From Cycas panzhihuaensis (taxonomy: Eukaryota; Cycadophyta): 64,000 bases of DNA. The stretch covers positions 229,097,741 to 229,161,740 of the forward strand of contig CM041465.1 in NCBI GenBank assembly GCA_023213395.1, given 5' to 3'. The notes under the pieces are model-generated. The model had not been told where the DNA came from. It was given only the letters and a program-made list of their open reading frames with translations, and did no database searches. This document shows, in pieces, positions 11,279 through 23,282 of the stretch (position 1 is its first letter; every line of letters begins with the position of its first letter). A program made the position numbers and the translations under genes.

Positions 11279-12431
11279 AATGGGTGAAGAATACAAAAAA
11301 GATTATATCCATTTATTGACTTATGATCATCAAAATCACTCACCTAATTCGAATTAGTATAACCTATTAACTTAAGATTAGAGTTACAATAATTATAATT
11401 TAAACTATAATAAATCATATCTTAAATATATCATAAGATACATTTTACTGCTCTCTAATATGATTCATATGGTTTTTGTATATACATAGAACATAAAGCA
11501 ACAACATAGAAAATATCCATACGATTATAGATTATATATATAAGAATTTCGATTAGTTAACAATATAAAGTAGAATCACAAGGAGTTGTTTAACAATTCG
11601 TTGATAATTTGACACTTGATTGTAAAGGAGTTAGAGATGATTTAGAATTCTATATAGTAAGTCTTTTAATTAAATCAAGTATATATGTAGGTTCAGATAT
11701 AGAAATTAAAGAGTTAGATTAATAAATTTATAAACTCAAAAAGTAATGAAGAAGGCCTAAGTATATCATTTTAAATTTATCTATAAGGATAGATTTCAAT
11801 TGAAACATATTAGAGAGTAAGGACTCGATTATGATAATGTCATCAACGTATAAAATTAGAATAGTATTATTATTATTTTTTCATTTCAAGTAAAAGTTAG
11901 GATCACTTATATATTTAGTATAGTCATTTTGAGTAAGATAATTATCTATGTTTATATACCAAGCCTGAGAGGCTTATTTATATCCATATAAAGACTTTTT
12001 TAATTTATAAACAAGGTTAAGACTAGTTATGAAACCAATGGGTTGGGACATGTAAAATTTTTCATCAAGATTGTCATTGAGAAAAACACCTTTTACATTT
12101 ATCTAATATATTTTCCAATTGAATTTGGTTGCAAGAGCAACAATAGTCTTAATAGTATTTATTTTTGTAACCAGGGCAAAGGTTTCAGTATGATCAATAC
12201 CATCTACTTGTGAGAAACCTTTTTCTACCAAGTATGCTTTATGCTTTTTAATAACTACTTTAGAATTGTATTTTGTATAATAGACACATTTATAATTTAT
12301 CAATTTTTTTCCTAAAGGAAATAGTATTAAGCCTCAAGTAGAGTTTTTCAAAAAAGTCTCATATTTAGTTTGCATGGCTTGTTGCCATACTAAATTGTTA
12401 CGAGTTTCCTGAAATGTTTTAGGATAATTAC
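11279..12431 (-). pseudogene. X reverse transcriptase and start of RNase H
   Basis: The minus strand encodes a Ty1/copia reverse transcriptase. In order: QQAMQTKYETFLKNST, YLVEKGFSQVDGIDHTETFA, YGYKQA-type motif with a stop, QAWYINIDNYL, and the catalytic box LYVDDIIII near 11833-11860. The catalytic YVDD is kept although stops and frameshifts are frequent. Upstream, the frame is interrupted at 12432 by N2 and continues at 23577 with VISNNYPKTFQET across the join; downstream it stops at N1. The domain order and residues parallel element C at 59200-60250. Confidence 0.85.
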
Positions 12432-12738
12432 TGTTAGAATTAAAAATATAATCTACAAGAAGACATCTAATGGTGAGTAAATGATAAAATAATAAAGTAC
12501 AAAAGGATGAAATATATATACAATGAATACAATATGTGGAAAATTAGCCAAAACTTAAATAGAGAGAATGAAAAGCACATACTTATAATACATATTCACC
12601 ATTAGTGAGAGAATCCTATTGGTTGACTTGGAGGTGACACATATCTCTAGGTGGCTCACAACCTCTAATATAAAAATATAAATAAATAGAAAGAGTTTAC
12701 ATAGGGTTAATGTATATAATTAGGTATTACACCTAACA
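12432..12738 (-). repeat. N2 3' LTR
   Basis: In plus orientation it starts TGTTAGAATTAAAA and ends TACACCTAACA; the minus strand therefore begins TGTTAGGTGTAA. It matches 23283-23571 closely, apart from a segment of about 20 bases (near 12640-12660) missing from the other copy. The minus-strand tract ATGAGGAAA just inside is the likely polypurine tract. Confidence 0.85.
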
Positions 12739-14044
12739 TTTCCTCATGTAATAATTAATTACATAAACGAGTATTATATCAAAGAATAAACTTGAGTCTT
12801 AAGAGGTATATTGGATCAAATGCTACTATACATGAATAAAAAACTATCGATGTCTATATGAAGTAGAGCCCATTTACTGGAATGCATGGGTCCTCAGCCA
12901 TTGTAACTACCAGTTCAGTAGAAATTCCCTTTATATATGTAGATTAATTAGTAGCTGGCAAGAGTACCTTTAAAAGGTCCTACCCTTTGCTCATATGGAA
13001 GGGAAAGCAGAAAAGTATATAAATGGTGCATGGATCATGGCACATGGCTGGAAAAAGTAGCTTTTAAAAGTGTGTCCTACCTCTTTTTAAATAGGACTAT
13101 CACTTCTTCAACATCTAATGGCTAGAAATACAATAGGCTTTTATGGCCACGATGGGCAAAGTAACCAATAATAGATATTTTTACATGACTTAAAAATGAT
13201 AGATGTAACTCAAGTATAGTATACATGACTCTCTCTCATACAATAAAGTATAAAATGAATTCAATGGGTTTTCAAGAGATTAAAAATTAAACTTTGGTAC
13301 ATGTTATCCCCTCCATTTAAGGTAAATTATTTTAAAAAATATCATGGAACCTAAATAATTGCATGTAAGTACCTGAAGAAGCTGAAAAAATGAGGAAAGA
13401 TGAAGATTTAATGGAAAGTTTAAACTTTAAGCTAAAAATTTTGCATCAAAACAACTCCAAAAATCATTAAGTAAGTTGCCAGTGGAAAGATCTCCCTGTT
13501 ATGAATCCAATGTAATAGATAGGAGAAAAAATTGAACCTTGTAGCTCAAGATATCAACAAAAATACAAAGAGTGCTATATAAATAAGCTAAAAATAGGGG
13601 CTAGCCCCTTTAATCGACTGGATGTTGGTTATATAAGCCTACCATGTGACCTGGGGCTAACCTGATAGGGGATTAGGTAGACCTAAAATAAATATCCAAT
13701 ATAGTTAAATATAATTTTAAATTCACAAAAAGATAGAAATCCCATTTAAATAGCCATTCAAAAAATGTGCCTAAAGAAATATTATCAAAAAAATTTATCG
13801 AATGATGTTAACTCTAATTAGATTAGGGTTTGGTTGCCATACTCTACGCCAAATTTTTGGGCCACCATAGATGTGAAGAGATGAGAATTAAGTCACCAAA
13901 GCCACGAAATCTATTCGATGGAAATTATTGTTGAAGGAGATGGGTAGTTTCTAGTAGGTTTAATCATTATTCTTTCATCACCAGATAACAACACTAGCAT
14001 TTATAATGTGTTTACTTAGCTAACATGAAGATCACTCATCAGAA
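12739..14044 (-). other. N2 internal, 3' half, non-coding
   Basis: 1.3 kb between the N2 3' LTR and the B insertion. I see no retroelement domain and no convincing ORF. A short inverted repeat, GGGGCTAGCCCC, lies at 13598-13609. Confidence 0.5.
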
Positions 14045-14125
14045 TGTTAAACCTTATGTTTACATGTTAAGATAATATACTTTATTTTTTATGTAATATA
14101 TGTACTTTTATACTTTAGGGGTGAC

Positions 14126-14143
14126 TTATCACTTAAGTGATAA
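14126..14143. promoter_or_regulatory. 18-base palindrome in B LTR
   Basis: TTATCACTTAAGTGATAA is a perfect 18-base palindrome in U3 and is unchanged in the 3' LTR (20880-20897). A role in binding a dimeric regulator is possible but is inference only. Confidence 0.5.
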
Positions 14144-14265
14144 AGTGCACACCATCATTCTTTATAGTCACACAATGTTGTCGCTAAAGAGTCAAATGGA
14201 CCCCCATGCACTTTTTCTCATATGAAATCCCAAAAGGACATATGTCCTACATGCAAGACATGTAT

Positions 14266-14297
14266 CTTGGATGTTTGACACTTGTCAAACATCCAAG
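14266..14297. promoter_or_regulatory. 15-bp inverted repeat in B LTR
   Basis: CTTGGATGTTTGACA, two spacer bases, then its exact complement. In the 3' LTR (21020-21051) the left arm has G changed to A and the right arm the matching C changed to T, so the hairpin remains perfect in both copies. Confidence 0.6.
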
Positions 14298-14600
14298 GCC
14301 TTAGGTCTCTCATTTCACTCTATATAATGAGACCTCTCCTTATTGTCTCATAAGAGAGTTAGAGCTATATTATTATGCTATCAGTTTGCTAATCAAACTA
14401 TTTATTCTTTGGAGGTTAGACCAATTCCAACTCCATATATTGGGTATCATTTCTCTTGCTCCTTCATTTTATGCTTTGTCTCTTATGCTTTCTTTTACCT
14501 TGAGAGTATTATATTTGTTAAGTATTTATGCTTCTAGAACTAGAGTGATTTTAGCTTCTAGATCTTGGGACTATGAGGCCAATAGGCCTCTTTTCACATT

Positions 14601-14612
14601 TGGTATCAGAGT
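14601..14612 (+). other. B primer-binding site
   Basis: TGGTATCAGAGT two bases after the 5' LTR; complementary to initiator methionine tRNA. Confidence 0.85.
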
Positions 14613-16710
14613 AAGATGAGACTAGTTCCCTCTGTTCTGTTTGTAGCTGCTCAAGGAGATTCGAAGAAAGCCTACAAACCCTTGGTGATGACCTTTGCAC
14701 TCCGAAGGTGATCCAAGGTTTGTTTAAAGATCATTTCTTACATGTTCAAGGCTTTGCTGGAGTATTTTAAAAGCAGGAGCTTTCTATATTCAAATTGTTT
14801 TTTTTTTTTTCGGATTACCTTCAAGGGTTTTGAGCAAGTTTACTCATATTTTTTGTAATTTTTCCACTAAAATCTATATTTTTTAGCTAATTTTTTTCTT
14901 ACATTTGGGTGTTGAGCTATTCTCTAGCCATTTGAAGCTCTCAGACTGAATTTATTTGAAGTTTAAGGACCCTTACAGGCTGTGGATTAATTTTTGGGCA
15001 TTTTTAGCTTTGAAACCCGAGTAAAAAAGCATAAAAAATTACTATTTTTCACTCTTTTTTCTCATATCAAGCTGGCTGTCCATATACTAACCCTACATAC
15101 AACTGTAGAAGACTTAAGGGAAGAGTTTTATTGATTAATATAAGGGTTTAAAACCCCAAATAGCCATACAGATCTAATTTTCCTTTCTCAAAGACAAGTA
15201 ACTAGCCATATATTCAATTACTTGCAGCTCTCTACACACTTGACGAAAAGCCTTAAGATTTTAGAGGGAGTTGGATACCACTTGGGCACCCCTCCTCCTG
15301 AATTTTTAGCACAAACATAGGTCTTTACATGTTCTCATAATTTGTGTGTCCACGAGAGCCGCCCAAGTCACACTGCCATGAACGACTTTTTTTTTTTTTT
15401 TGAAAAATTCAAATCAAACTTTTGATTTTTGAACCTTATGTTATACTTTTAAGAATATTTCTCTAAATATTGTTGGCTGGATATTAAAATTCCTGGGTTT
15501 AGGTCCTCAATCAAGGCTTCCTACGTGGTGTTCTTGCTGCTCAATTTGTAAAAGAAAAAAGAAAAGGAAAAAATTAAAATTTCAGCCTTTGTTTTTTGCT
15601 CTTTAAGTTTGTTTTCAACACTTAATTAATGTTGCATAAGTGTTAATTAGCTTAGGTGAAGTGATTTTAAGTGTTTGCATATTACAAAAGTGATATTTAT
15701 CACTATTTCAAACACTTCTTTAAGGCACCTTACATGGTGACCTATTACCCTTAATCTCAAAAAGGGCTAAAAAAAAAGACTTTGTACTTAATAAAATCAC
15801 TTCTTTTTTATCGTTGGGATTATTTTAAAGTCCCAACACTTGGTACTTGGTGTCCTATTTGCAAGTGGTTCTCTTACCTTCACTTTTTAGCATTAAAAGG
15901 AACCCATTTGTATCTTCATCACAAAGTTTTGCTTTGCTTCATTGAGTACTTAAGCATATATTCAAAGTACTTTTCTTGCAAAACTCATTATACTCAAGCA
16001 TCTATTTTTTACTTGGATCTGCATAAGCACTGCACTTCTTTAAGTGCTCATTGTAACAACACTTTAAGTGTTCATATTGATGTACTAAATTTTCTTCTTC
16101 TTGAAGTATCTTTTTCATTGTAAGCTTAATCAAGCACTTTCATAAGTACATCATCCAAGTAAAGATAAATCTAAGTTCACTTTAACCTTCTAAAAAGTGA
16201 CTTAAAAATCTTGTTAGAGAGGACTGAAAAAGGTTCAAACCTTACCTCTGAAATAACCTTAAGCTTAGTATATTCCCTAGGGGACCAACTAACCGTACAG
16301 TCAGTGTATGACAATTAAGGTTGCTTAAGGGAAAGGAGGTTCGAAAAGGGTGTTATTAGGGCTGTGAATCTCAGGGAAAGCATGGTACATCCATGCATAT
16401 CAACCCTACCTGCCTTGTCCTAGATTTAGCTTGGCCAACTATTGGATCAATTTTATAGATCAGAGTTACACCAACTCCATAGCCTAGTCCTCCACCCCTC
16501 ATCATTCTATTTAGTTGTTGGATCTTCTAGTAAGATTAGGACTGCTGGTTTCATTAAAAGATGGAACTTAAGTGACGAAAGCTTTGAGTTTTCAGGTTAT
16601 CTGCTAGCTTTAAGCCTTATAACTGAAACATGACTGCTATCAACATGCTAAATGCATGCACCATTTGATTAATAAGTTAAGATAACTATTAAGAATGGAA
16701 GAGACTCACT
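14613..16710 (+). other. B leader, long and non-coding
   Basis: 2.1 kb between primer-binding site and gag. T-runs lie near 14805 and 15390. The segment 15600-16140 repeatedly uses strings such as AAGTGTT, AAGTGCT and CAAGCACTT. An open frame of 113 codons at 15782-16123 matches no domain known to me and is probably chance in T-rich sequence. Confidence 0.55.
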
Positions 16711-16711
16711 C

Positions 16712-17590
16712 AGAATTTGTTGATCATGAATAAATTTTGGAGTTATGTTTCTAGGAGATTACCTCAACCTGTACCTATTATTAATGGTAATGTAACTATG
16801 CAACCTAATGATGTTTTAGTTGCTACTTGGGAAGCCAAAGATGAAATTGCTTTGGCATTCCTTTATATGATTGTTGATGTGCATGTAGATCAAAACATTG
16901 CTTGTGCTAAAACTTTTAAAGAAGCTTGGGACATTTTGTCCTCATTGTATGAAAGGTGAGATGAAGCTCACATTTTAATGGTTAAAGCTAAATTGTATTC
17001 TGTAAAATTTTTTAAGCCAATGTCAGCTTTTCTTTCCTCCATTAAGGAGGTATATAATGAGTTGAATACACTAGGTAGTCTAGCAATGAGAGATGAACTA
17101 ATCTCATCTATCACCAAAACTTTGTCAAAGGACTACAATGGCTTCATATGATCTACTACAAGAGATGGTTCTCTCAAAAGAATGACATTCAACAAATTTG
17201 AAAGTCTACTACTTTAAGAAGAATAAATTTATACTAAAGATAATGAGGAGGAACCATCTACATTAGGTGCATTCATGGCTAACTCAAAGGCCAAACATCA
17301 CCTCAAACCTACACTCTCAAAGTAGTTTAGAAACATGAACATTGAGTCTTCAAGGACCAATGTTGTATGTCATTATTGTGGCAAACTTGGCTATATAGCA
17401 CGTAATTGTAAAAAAAAACAAGCAGATCTATGTTAGCGGCAGCAGTAGCTATATCAACAATACCAATAAAGATTCTAGCAACAATAGTAGTAGCAACAAC
17501 CCCCTCAACCAAATCGAGGTACCTATCGAGGAGGTTGAAGAGGAAGGGGGGGTTTTAAAGGTGGCAATCAACGCCACTTTAATTAGTTTG
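16712..17590 (+). pseudogene. B gag (capsid and CCHC zinc knuckle)
   Basis: The reading begins near KFWSYVSRRLPQPVP and continues with a copia-type capsid of the UBN2 kind: AKTFKEAWDILSSLYER, a stop, then SAFLSSIKEVYNELN and FNKFESLLL. The nucleic-acid-binding CCHC knuckle is intact at 17368-17409: CHYCGKLGYIARNC. It is followed by a Gln-rich and Arg/Gly-rich tail (about 17410-17570). Gag would form the virus-like particle around the RNA. The N-terminus is unclear because of a stop before the first recognised residues. Several stops make it non-functional. Confidence 0.85.
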
Positions 17591-17599
17591 TAGATGAAG

Positions 17600-17985
17600 A
17601 CAAACTATTTTGTGTATATCAAATATCCAAGGTTAATGAAACTTGGATTATTGATTCTGGAGCTTCACAACACATGACTGGAAGTGAAGAGCTCCTCACT
17701 GATATCAAGGAAGATAAAGGTCAATCAATGACCTTTGGGAATAATTAATTTGTTAAAATTTCTAGAATAGGCATAATAACTCCTTTTCATTCTTCATCAA
17801 ATCCTTCCTCCTCATTTCTTGATGGCAATGCCTACTTCATACCTTTAATGGATAAGAACTTACTATCTATTAGCAAGTTGGATAAGCAACAAATGAGTGT
17901 CTTGTTTAAAAATGGGAAATGTATAATCAGTGATAAAGATGACTAAGTAGTAGCTGTTGGCTATGAGGATCAAGGCCTTTACAAA
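17600..17985 (+). pseudogene. B aspartic protease
   Basis: The protease has the intact catalytic motif WIIDSGASQHMTG at 17643-17681, then flap-region residues and the typical DKNLLSISKLDKQQ (about 17851-17892). It would cleave the Gag-Pol polyprotein. It lies just after the Arg/Gly tail of gag, in the same polyprotein frame with stops at about 17746 and 17944. The catalytic Asp is retained. Confidence 0.85.
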
Positions 17986-19005
17986 TTGGATGCAAATAAT
18001 ATAACACTTAATTTTGCTTACTCTGGTTCAATTGTCACTCCATACTTGTCTAAGATGCAACTTTGGCATCAACATCTAGGCTATTTGAGCTTAGATAATT
18101 TGAGGCAGATGATCAACAAGAATATGGTGCATGGGCTTCCAAAGATATATAGCACAAAATGTCTTTGTGAAGCGTGCATTATGGGAACTCAACATCGCTT
18201 ACCTTTCCCTAAAGGTAAAGCGTGGCATGCATCACATCCTTTGCAGTTGGTACATTCAGATTTATGTGGACCTATGTCCACAGCATCTTTTGGAGGAGCT
18301 TTGTATTACATCTCCTTCATTGATGACTTTTCTTATAAAGTCTGGGTCTACTTCATTAAACACAAATCTAAAGCATTTTTCAAGTTCAAGGAATTCAAGC
18401 TTGAAGTAGAAAATGAGTCTATCCACTCAATCAAAACATTAAGGATAGATAATGGAGGTGAATGTACATCAAATGAATTTACCCAATACTACAAGGATAA
18501 TGGCATTAGGAGACAACTAACTATTCCTCACACTCCTCAATAAAATGGAGTCTCCAAACGAATGAACAGAACTTTGGCTAATAAAGCCAAAGTAATGATG
18601 CATGCATAAGGACTCACTCGAGTTTACTGGGTAGAAGCATTTCACATAGCTACCTATGTGGCCAATCACAGTCTTACTACAACAGTCACCGATATGACAC
18701 CCGAGGAGGCATGGTCTGGAAAAAAGCTTACTGTCAGCCATTTGAGGACTTTTAGGTGCACTACTTATATATACATTCCTGATCAGCAAAGGAAGAAATT
18801 AGACAAGCATAGTCTAAAATGCATCTTTGTAGGATATGCCATTCATAGCAAAGCCTACAAGTTGTATGATCCCATAGGGAAGAAAATGCATCTCTCAAGA
18901 GATGTCATCTTTGCTAAAGAAGATCATAAGGAGTTGCAAATGGCATCCATGCAACCTCCCATTGACAAAGGCAAGAAGATTATTGAGACCTTCCTTTCCT
19001 CTTAA
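17986..19005 (+). pseudogene. B integrase
   Basis: A 185-codon open stretch (17986-18540) covers the zinc-binding H..H..CxxC region (LWHQHLGYLSLDNLRQM; CLCEACIMG) and most of the catalytic core. Core Asp residues are in LVHSDLCGPMS and TLRIDNGGECTSNEF. The next conserved box reads TPQ-stop-NGVSKRMNRT: a Gln codon became TAA at 18541. The frame then continues to the copia C-terminal box HLRTFRC..KCIFVGY and ends near 19003. Integrase would insert the cDNA. Catalytic residues appear present but the stop kills the frame. Confidence 0.9.
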
Positions 19006-20000
19006 TCTTCTACACCATGTACATCATCTATACCTGCTGGACCATCTACATCAACTGATTTTGGTCCACTTGATCTAAGCACATCTTCTGTTGATCAACC
19101 ACTTAGACTAGAAGATCTTGAGGTTCAAGTTACTTCGACTCAAAAGTTACCAAAATGGTACAGATAAACAGTTTAGGATGGCCACATCATTGAAGAAAAA
19201 TGTCCATCAAAATATCAGTAGTAGACCAATTGTACACTTATGGTTAAAGTCCTTTGTGTTGATGAGCCTTCCACTTTTGAGGAGGCTTCTAAAAATGAAA
19301 ATTGGAAGGTTGCCATGGATGAAGAAATCCATTCTATTGAAAAGAATAGTACTTGGAATTTGGTTGAATTGCCTAAACACAAATAAGCAATAAGTTGTAA
19401 ATGGGTCTACAAGACTAAATTCCATTCTAATGGTTCACTTAAATGGTAGAAGGCCTACCTTGTGGCAAAAGGATTTAAACAAAAAGAAGGCATAGACTAT
19501 GAGGAAACTTTTGCACTAGTGGTAAATATGAACACCATCAGACTCATCTTGGCCTTAGTTACTTAATACAAATGGTCAGTCTATCAGATGGATGTGAAGA
19601 GTGCTTTCCTTAATGGAGATCTTCATGAGGAGTATATTTGGAGCAACCTCTCTATTATAAAGTACAAGGTAAGGAGCATTTTATATATCGCCTAAAAAAG
19701 ACGTTATATGGCTTGAAACAAACTCCAAGAGCATGGTACTCAAAGATTGATGATTACTTCTTGAGACATGGGTTTCATCAATCTACTTCAGATCCTAATC
19801 TGTATATAAAACATAAAAAGAACCATGTCATTTTTATTGCTTTATATGTAGATGACTTAGTGATCACTGGCAGTGACACTAAGATGATACATGTTCTCTA
19901 AGATGACTTGAAGAGAAGTTTTGAGATGACATATCTTGGACTTCTTCATTACTTTTTAGGATTTGAGATATGTCAACAGCTAGGCTATATCTTCATCTCC
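19006..20000 (+). pseudogene. B reverse transcriptase
   Basis: After a Ser/Thr/Pro-rich linker (19006-19250) comes the copia [62 protein letters not shown] and VYQMDVKSAFLNGDLHEE. A frameshift near 19637 moves the rest to another frame, YGLKQTPRAWYSKIDDYF, with the catalytic YVDD intact at 19848-19859. Further stops follow. The enzyme would copy the RNA inside the particle. Confidence 0.88.
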
Positions 20001-20775
20001 TACTCTTGGGACATTTTGCAGTGATTTAGGATGCACAACTGTAAACCAGTGCCTACACCAATGGAGAATGGATCTAAGCTCACTCTCAATGAGGAAGCTA
20101 CACCTGTAGATCCCATACTTTACCGGCAGTTGATTGGGAGCCTTATTTATCTCACCAACACTTAACCAGACATTTCATTTGTAGTTGGGATTTGTTCACG
20201 ATATATGTCTCAACCTAATCAGATACATTGGAATGTAGCTAAACGCATACTTAAATAGATAAAAGTTATATTGTAGCATGGCCTCGAGTATACGCATAAT
20301 GAGAACTTCACTCTGGAAGGGTTCTCAGATTTTGATTAGGCAGGTTGCCAAGATAGCAGGAGATCAACCTCAGGTTACTATTTTTCCCTTGGTTTAGAAG
20401 TTGTTTCATGGAGTTGTAAGAAACAACCCAATGTTACCTTGTCCTCCACTAAAGCAGAGTAGAAAGCTACAGTCAACATAGCTTGTGAGGCTATTTGGCT
20501 ATGATGGATTCTTCGGGAACTTGGATTTGAGAAAAATCACCCCACCAGGATATATTATGACAATCAAAGTGTACTCAAGTTAGCCAAGAATCTAGTTTTT
20601 CATGTGCGAACAAAACACATTGAGGTTCGCCATCACTTCATTATAAAGCATGTGTAGAATGGTGAGATCAACCTCCAGTATAGACCTATAGAGGATCAGA
20701 CAGTAGATATCTTTACCAAGCCTCTTGGTAGAGAAAAATTTGTAAAATTCAGAGATGGTCTTGGTGTCTGACTTA
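20001..20775 (+). pseudogene. B RNase H
   Basis: A heavily stopped copia RNase H: signs are YRQLIGSLIYLTNT-like text near 20120-20160, the region before 20340 that encodes the first catalytic Asp segment, LSSTKAE near 20440-20460, and DIFTKPLGREKFVKF (20709-20753). It is the C-terminal domain of pol and ends 20-30 bases before the polypurine tract. Confidence 0.8.
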
Positions 20776-20787
20776 ACATTATAAACA

Positions 20788-20798
20788 GTAAGGGGGGG
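20788..20798 (+). other. B polypurine tract
   Basis: GTAAGGGGGGG directly precedes the 3' LTR. Confidence 0.85.
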
Positions 20799-21352
20799 CG
20801 TTAAACCTTATGTTTACATATTAAGATAATGTACTTTATTTTTTATATAATATATGTACTTTTATACTTTAAGGGTGACTTATCACTTAAGTGATAAAGT
20901 GAACACCCTCATTCTTTCTAGTGACACAACGTTGTCACTAAAGGGTCAAATGGACCCCCATGCACTTTTGCTCACATGAGAGCCCAAAAGGACACATGTC
21001 CTATATGTAAGGCATGTATCTTAGATGTTTGACACTTGTCAAACATCTAAGGCCTTAGGTATCTCATTTCACTCTATATAATAAGACCTCTCCTCATTGT
21101 CTCATAAGAGAGTTGGAGTTGTATTATTATGTTGTTAGTTTACTAATCAAATTGTTTATTCTTTGGAGGTTGGACCAATTCCAACTCCACACATTAGGTA
21201 TCATTTATCTTGCTCCTTTATTTTATGCTTTGTCTCTTATGCTTTCTTTTACCTTAAGAGTATTATATTTGTTAAGTATTTGTGCTTGTAGAACTAGAGT
21301 GATCCTAGCTTCTAGATCTTAGGACTGTGAGGCCGTTAGACCTCTTTTCACA
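20799..21352 (+). repeat. B 3' LTR
   Basis: Begins CGTTAAACC (T-to-C at the first base relative to the 5' LTR) and ends CCTCTTTTCACA. Same 554-base length as the 5' copy. Both palindromic features of the 5' LTR are present. Confidence 0.92.
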
Positions 21353-23264
21353 TAAAAGATATCACATGGCATCCCCCTTGCTCAATTGTGGTCAAACCTA
21401 CCAAAGCAAGCATACCATTCCTGTCAATGCATACTCCTCTAGCTATTTCAGATCTCAAAAAATAAGGTTAGATTCATGTGAGCCCTCATTGCTACCTCTA
21501 TTCAAATAGGCCAATGAATTTTGCACAATGTTTGAAAGCACATCACTATTGCCATAACAATGCCTATTTTGTAGTACTGCCTTAAAAGCTTCATCCATAT
21601 TAACCCAAGAGATGTAATTTTACACACTGCTTTATTATAGATAAACTTTGAATTCTTTAGTAAAAGGTCCTCTAATTACTCCTCTATGTAATATCCCCAA
21701 TCAGCCTCTTCCAATTCTTCATAACCTTTTTCCTTTTCCTTTTGCTTTTATTTTTCTTCTTCTGACCCACCATCCAATGATCTTATAGGCTTGGGAGCAG
21801 GTTCTCTAACTAGATAATTTCTCCTATCATCACATAGTTGTTCTTCAATCTTATCAAATAATGAAGGTGGATTTAAATAGAGTTTCCTCTTGTTTCTGAT
21901 AGATTTATCTCTCATTACATAACCCATTTGATAATTGAATGATATTATTGTAAATATGACACTATTTCTAAACATACTATGTATTTTAATCACAAAACAT
22001 GTGACTGCATAATGTCATGCTTATATGAGAGTGCCTTTGTGGCTGCATCAATAAGATCTTATTATTGCTAATCAAATGACATGCACATACCAGTAATGCA
22101 TTTTTCTAGGACATGTTTTTCATTATAGAGTTTTAGCTCCTTAATAGCATCATCTACAAGACATCTCTGAAGTTGAAGTATCTCTTCTTCTTGTGCCCTC
22201 ACCCTAACAAGCAAATCCTGCTTCCATAGGTTACTCTAGTTACTGATTTCAGGTGTTTGCATCAAGCCTTAACTAGATAATATAGCATACAGAGATTGAT
22301 ATACTGGGTCAGTATGCCAAGATGTCGAATGATATTGTAAATCCTTTAACTTGGCCTCATTAAGATTAAGCTTTTCATGTAGATGTTTTATTGGAACCTT
22401 AACATTACTGACAATTAAATGAGCATCGGGTACATGGTATAGATGGCTAGCCAATAGGATGTGATGGATCCCAGGCTCTAAATTCTCTAATACAAGTAAC
22501 TTCTCCTATAGGAAGGTCTTTGTAAGATTAAAATGGATGTTCTAATAAAGATGAAGATGACCTAGATACATTACTAACAAAGTCAATTAAACACTCAATA
22601 ATAGTAGTTGATCTATAGGGGAACTTCTAGAATACAACATCTCATTGGCTAAACAATGTGGTAGAACTAACACCATTACCAGCATCAGTACCAATGTATA
22701 TGCCATTAACACTTCTACTTCTGCACCCCTCCCCCCTAAATTTAAAGGCCATATACATAAATTTTTGAATTCTTTTGCATAAATAACATATCCTTATAGA
22801 AACTACTTAACTGTAAAAAAAATTCAAAGATGGAGTCATTTTTTACTTCTGGATAACCAAAAATAACTCACTCAATTGCTATAAGTATCTCCATTATAAT
22901 CTACCCACTAGCATGTAAGGAGATTGCTTCACACAACTACATATGTGCATAAAAATGCTCCATGTTGATAACAAACATGCTAATTTTGTAGGGTGATCAG
23001 GCCTACATGAGTAGTTGATCTATAACAGCTTCAAAAAACTTTAATAGCCTTAAAAAAATAGCCCATTGAAAAGATAAAATTACCCTAAATATTTAGTAAA
23101 AAAAAAATCCTTTAAAAAATATACACTAGTTTGGCTTTTCATAACTTAAAATAAACTTTCAATAGCAGATCACAATATAGGCATAATAGGTTCCTCAAAT
23201 AAATGATAATGATGAAGGATAACATGTACGAAAGATTCATAATGATATGCCCTCAAGGATTGAA
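21353..23264 (-). pseudogene. N2 charged ORF of unknown function
   Basis: Reading the minus strand from about 22700 to 21550, several open segments follow each other with few stops. They include MASHLYHVPDAHLIVSNVKV (22454 downward), a stretch likely to form a coiled coil (RAQEEEILQLQRCLVDD, near 22200), RKLYLNPPSLFDKIEEQLCD (about 21880-21820), LDGGSEEEK followed by a Lys/Glu-rich run, and EELEEADWGYYIEE near 21690. The composition is strongly charged. I recognise no family: it is not a copia or gypsy gag motif that I know, and there is no CCHC box. It might be a captured host gene fragment or an unusual gag. 22700-23264 is leader with nothing recognised. Confidence 0.45.
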
Positions 23265-23282
23265 CTTTAGGCTCTAATACCA
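23265..23282 (-). other. N2 primer-binding site
   Basis: Minus strand TGGTATTAGAGCCTAAAG directly after the 5' LTR, complementary to initiator methionine tRNA. This fixes N2 as minus-strand. Confidence 0.8.

Larger units (their letters stand above)
14045..14598 (+). repeat. B 5' LTR
   Basis: Begins TGTTAAACCTTATG and ends CCTCTTTTCACA. A TATATAATGAGA string at 14322-14333 is a plausible TATA region, placing U3 before and R/U5 after it. It matches the 3' LTR base for base in length. Confidence 0.92.
14045..21352 (+). mobile_element. Copia retrotransposon B
   Basis: B is a full-length plus-strand Ty1/copia element of about 7.3 kb with two LTRs of 554 bases, primer-binding site, leader, gag, protease, integrase, reverse transcriptase, RNase H and polypurine tract in copia order. 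The flanks CAGAA (14040-14044) and TAAAA (21353-21357) can be a target duplication altered by two transitions. The LTRs differ at about 50 of 554 positions by eye (9%). It is the best-preserved element here but is still dead: stops break gag and pol and there is a frameshift near 19637. Confidence 0.92.

Noticed and set aside
13598-13609. GGGGCTAGCCCC as a terminator hairpin
   Set aside because: A short isolated palindrome in plant repeat DNA without the setting of a bacterial terminator.
15782-16123. 113-codon open frame in the B leader
   Set aside because: Low-complexity T-rich sequence, no motif, and a leader position in an otherwise normal copia element.
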